Positions 6,698 to 8,267 of a stretch of 8,267 nucleotides of DNA are shown piece after piece (positions within the stretch are counted from its first letter, which is position 1; the number at the start of each line of letters is the position of its first letter). Both the position numbers and the translations under genes were made by a program. The notes beneath the pieces were generated by a model, which was given only the letters and a program-made list of their open reading frames with translations, made no database searches and was not told the DNA's origin. Origin of the DNA: Sphingomonas sp. (lineage in GTDB: Bacteria; Pseudomonadota; Alphaproteobacteria; Sphingomonadales; Sphingomonadaceae); contig PNLG01000086.1 in assembly GCA_013822915.1 (NCBI GenBank), positions 1 through 8,267 on the forward strand. Reading direction: 5' to 3'.

Positions 6698-8176
6698 CTA
6701 TTGGGTCAATGGGGGCGCGGGCTGGCCATCCCCCTGTTTCAAGGGTTCAGCCGTCGGCGGCGGCGCATCGGCATTCCACCCGCCGCCCAGCGCGAGATAG
6801 AGCTGCACCAGCGCCTGCGCTGCATCGGAGCGGACCGTCACCAGCCCGCTTTGCGCCGAAAGCAGCGCGGCTTCAGTATTGTTCAGCGTGGTAATATCGG
6901 TCAACCCGGCGCGATATTGGCTGCGCGCCAGCGTGGCTGCGTTTTCGGATGCTTCGGCGGCGACCGTCAGTTCGCGCTCTCGCGCCTGTGCCGTCGCCAG
7001 CGCGGTGAGCGCGTTTTCGACATCCTCCAGCGCGCCGAGCACCGCCGCTTTATACGCGGCAAACGCTTCCTCCGCCTGCGCGCGCCGCGCCCGCACCACC
7101 GACCGACCGCGCCCGGCATCGAAAATCGTCTGCGCGAGCTGGCCAAACACTCGACCGGTGATGATATCGGTCAGCGCGTTGATCGACGACGCATTGGTGT
7201 TGATGCTGCCCGCCAGCGTGAGTTGCGGCAGGAGCTGCGCCTTCGCAACGCCGATCTGCGCAGTGGCCGCTGCCAGTGTGCGTTCGGCGGCGCGCACATC
7301 GGGGCGCAGCCGGATGATGTCGGCCGGCAAGCCAACCGGCACAGCGTCCGGCCCCTTGGGGATTGGCGCCGCGCTGACCAATTGCCCTTTCAGCGCGCCG
7401 GGCGCCTGCCCGGTCAGCACGCCGATGCGGTTCGACGCCTGTTCAAATTGCTGTTCAAGGCTGGGCACATTGGCCGCTGTCTGCGCCCGTTGCGCGCGCG
7501 CCTGCTCCGCATCCAGCGACGAGACCAGCCCGGCCTGCACCCTAAAACCGGCAATCTCCAGATTGTCCTGCTGGATCGCGAGGCTCCCGCGCGCGATCGC
7601 CACGCTCGATTGCGCCGCGCGCACCAGCACATAGTTGCGCACCACTTCGGAGGCGATCGTTGCTTGCACTTGCGCCAGGTTATAGCCGCTCGCCGCAAGG
7701 CTGCCGCGCGACGCCTCCACCCCGCGCCGCACCCCGCCGAAAATGTCTGCGGTATAGGACACATCACCCGACAAGGAATAGTTTTCGTTCACAATCCCGG
7801 CATTGGTGATCTGGCCAAAAGTGCGTCCGCGGATGTTAATGTTGCGCGAATAGCTGGCGTTCGCACTCACTGTCGGGAACAGCCCGGCGCGCGATTGCAA
7901 AAGCTGTTCACGCGCCTGGCGCAACCGCGACACTGCCTGCGCAATGTCCAGATTTTGCTTCAGCGCCAGATCAACCAACGCATCAAGCTGCGGGTCGTTG
8001 AAATTGGTCCACCAGCGTTGAAGGTCGGGCACCGCGCCCTCGACCGCTGGCGTTGTATAGGCATCGGGAACGCCCAGCGACGCCTTGGCCGGGGGGCGAT
8101 AATTGGGGCCGACCGCGCACGCGCCCAGCCCAAGCGACAGGATCATGATGGGCGCGACGCGTGACAGCAACATCAT
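6698..8176 (-). CDS. NodT-family outer membrane factor lipoprotein (TolC-like efflux channel)
   Basis: A 492-residue outer membrane efflux channel subunit, expected to trimerise and span the outer membrane and periplasm. The N-terminus is a lipoprotein signal: Arg6, a hydrophobic core and the lipobox LGAC with Cys20, followed by AVGPNYRPP, typical of NodT/OprM-type proteins. Two OEP repeats follow at about 60-260 and 285-465. They hold the diagnostic WWTNFNDPQLDALV (55-68), YTADIFGGVRRGVEASR (141-157), GLPADIIRLRPDVRAAE (282-298), QTIFDAGRGRS (349-359), YRAGLTDITTLNNTE (421-435) and VQLYLALGGGW (457-467). The length is normal for the family. Two adjacent ATGs (8176, 8173) are possible; the first is better placed relative to AGGCGG at 8187-8192. 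It is the first gene of the four-gene efflux operon, so the pump need not borrow TolC. Confidence 0.95.
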   Translation of the reverse strand: MMLLSRVAPIMILSLGLGACAVGPNYRPPAKASLGVPDAYTTPAVEGAVPDLQRWWTNFNDPQLDALVDLALKQNLDIAQAVSRLRQAREQLLQSRAGLFPTVSANASYSRNINIRGRTFGQITNAGIVNENYSLSGDVSYTADIFGGVRRGVEASRGSLAASGYNLAQVQATIASEVVRNYVLVRAAQSSVAIARGSLAIQQDNLEIAGFRVQAGLVSSLDAEQARAQRAQTAANVPSLEQQFEQASNRIGVLTGQAPGALKGQLVSAAPIPKGPDAVPVGLPADIIRLRPDVRAAERTLAAATAQIGVAKAQLLPQLTLAGSINTNASSINALTDIITGRVFGQLAQTIFDAGRGRSVVRARRAQAEEAFAAYKAAVLGALEDVENALTALATAQARERELTVAAEASENAATLARSQYRAGLTDITTLNNTEAALLSAQSGLVTVRSDAAQALVQLYLALGGGWNADAPPPTAEPLKQGDGQPAPPLTQ

Positions 8177-8186
8177 TGTCTATTGG

Positions 8187-8192
8187 CCGCCT
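8187..8192 (-). promoter_or_regulatory. Probable ribosome binding site (AGGCGG) for the outer membrane factor
   Basis: On the minus strand AGGCGG matches the AGGAGG consensus at five of six bases and lies 10 bases before the ATG at 8176 (13 before the ATG at 8173). The spacing is long but workable and favours the upstream ATG. Confidence 0.4.
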
Positions 8193-8231
8193 ATTGCCGC
8201 ACCCGTCTAGTCCCAAATTAACCTAATGCGA

Positions 8232-8258
8232 AATTATCAATCGATTTCGAGAATAATT
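8232..8258 (-). promoter_or_regulatory. Candidate operator/promoter dyad of the efflux operon
   Basis: The 91 bases between the outer membrane factor ATG and the window end (8177-8267) contain no gene and become AT-rich beyond about 8211. Within them AATTAT (8232-8237) and ATAATT (8253-8258) form inverted arms around TCGA-TT-TCGA (8241-8250), with 3 and 2 bases between inner and outer arms, so the symmetry is off by one base. On the minus strand the proximal arm contains GATAAT (8238 to 8233), five of six to a sigma-70 -10 box. A TTGATG at 8265-8260 resembles a -35 box but the spacer would be 21, too long for a confident promoter. A repressor site overlapping a -10 box is inference. Confidence 0.3.
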
Positions 8259-8267
8259 GCATCAACA

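Noticed and set aside
5901..6800. + strand open frame (299 codons) across the adaptor and the end of the outer membrane factor
   Set aside because: Antisense shadow of well-supported genes; Arg/His-rich without any domain.
6668..8164. Long + strand open frame (498 codons) opposite the outer membrane factor
   Set aside because: It mirrors the NodT-family gene codon for codon, is Arg/His/Gln-rich with no recognisable domain, and arises from the high GC content. The minus-strand protein has complete family motifs and a lipobox.

Overview
The window carries two unrelated, tightly packed gene blocks that meet tail to tail. Base composition is high in GC. The proteins look alphaproteobacterial, and the style of the efflux genes (short charged N-terminal tail on the adaptor, lipoprotein NodT-type outer membrane factor, split MacB) is what I would expect of a sphingomonad. 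That placement is an inference from protein style, not a database result.

Left block, + strand, 2-3400: a molybdenum-enzyme operon. It begins inside a molybdopterin-binding large subunit of the xanthine oxidase family (PaoC/YagR type). It continues 4 bases later with an XdhC-family maturation factor, then with a 4-base ATGA overlap into a MocA-like molybdenum cofactor cytidylyltransferase. These form a coherent unit: MocA would convert Mo-molybdopterin to the cytosine dinucleotide form, XdhC would bind, protect and help sulfurate and insert that cofactor, and the large subunit would use it for catalysis. The [2Fe-2S] and FAD subunits are not in the window and are predicted just upstream of base 1.

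Right block, - strand, 8176 down to 3369: a four-gene tripartite efflux operon in the order outer membrane factor (NodT-type lipoprotein), periplasmic adaptor (MacA/HlyD-like), ABC ATPase (MacB N-half type), ABC permease (MacB C-half type). Spacings are 11 bases, then an 11-base overlap, then a 1-base TGATG overlap, which points to one transcript with coupled translation. It encodes every part of a MacAB-TolC-like pump that spans both membranes. The cargo cannot be read from the sequence.

The two blocks converge and their last ten or so codons overlap by 32 bases, leaving no room for an intergenic terminator. The only real non-coding stretch is the AT-rich 8177-8267 upstream of the efflux operon, which holds a probable ribosome binding site and an imperfect dyad that could be a promoter/operator.

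I found no RNA genes, insertion sequences, CRISPR arrays or phage features, and no evidence of a wholly new system. The observations worth checking are the active-site residues of the molybdenum enzyme, an XdhC loop substitution, the convergent overlap, matching glycine-rich loops in the pump parts, and the operator-like dyad.
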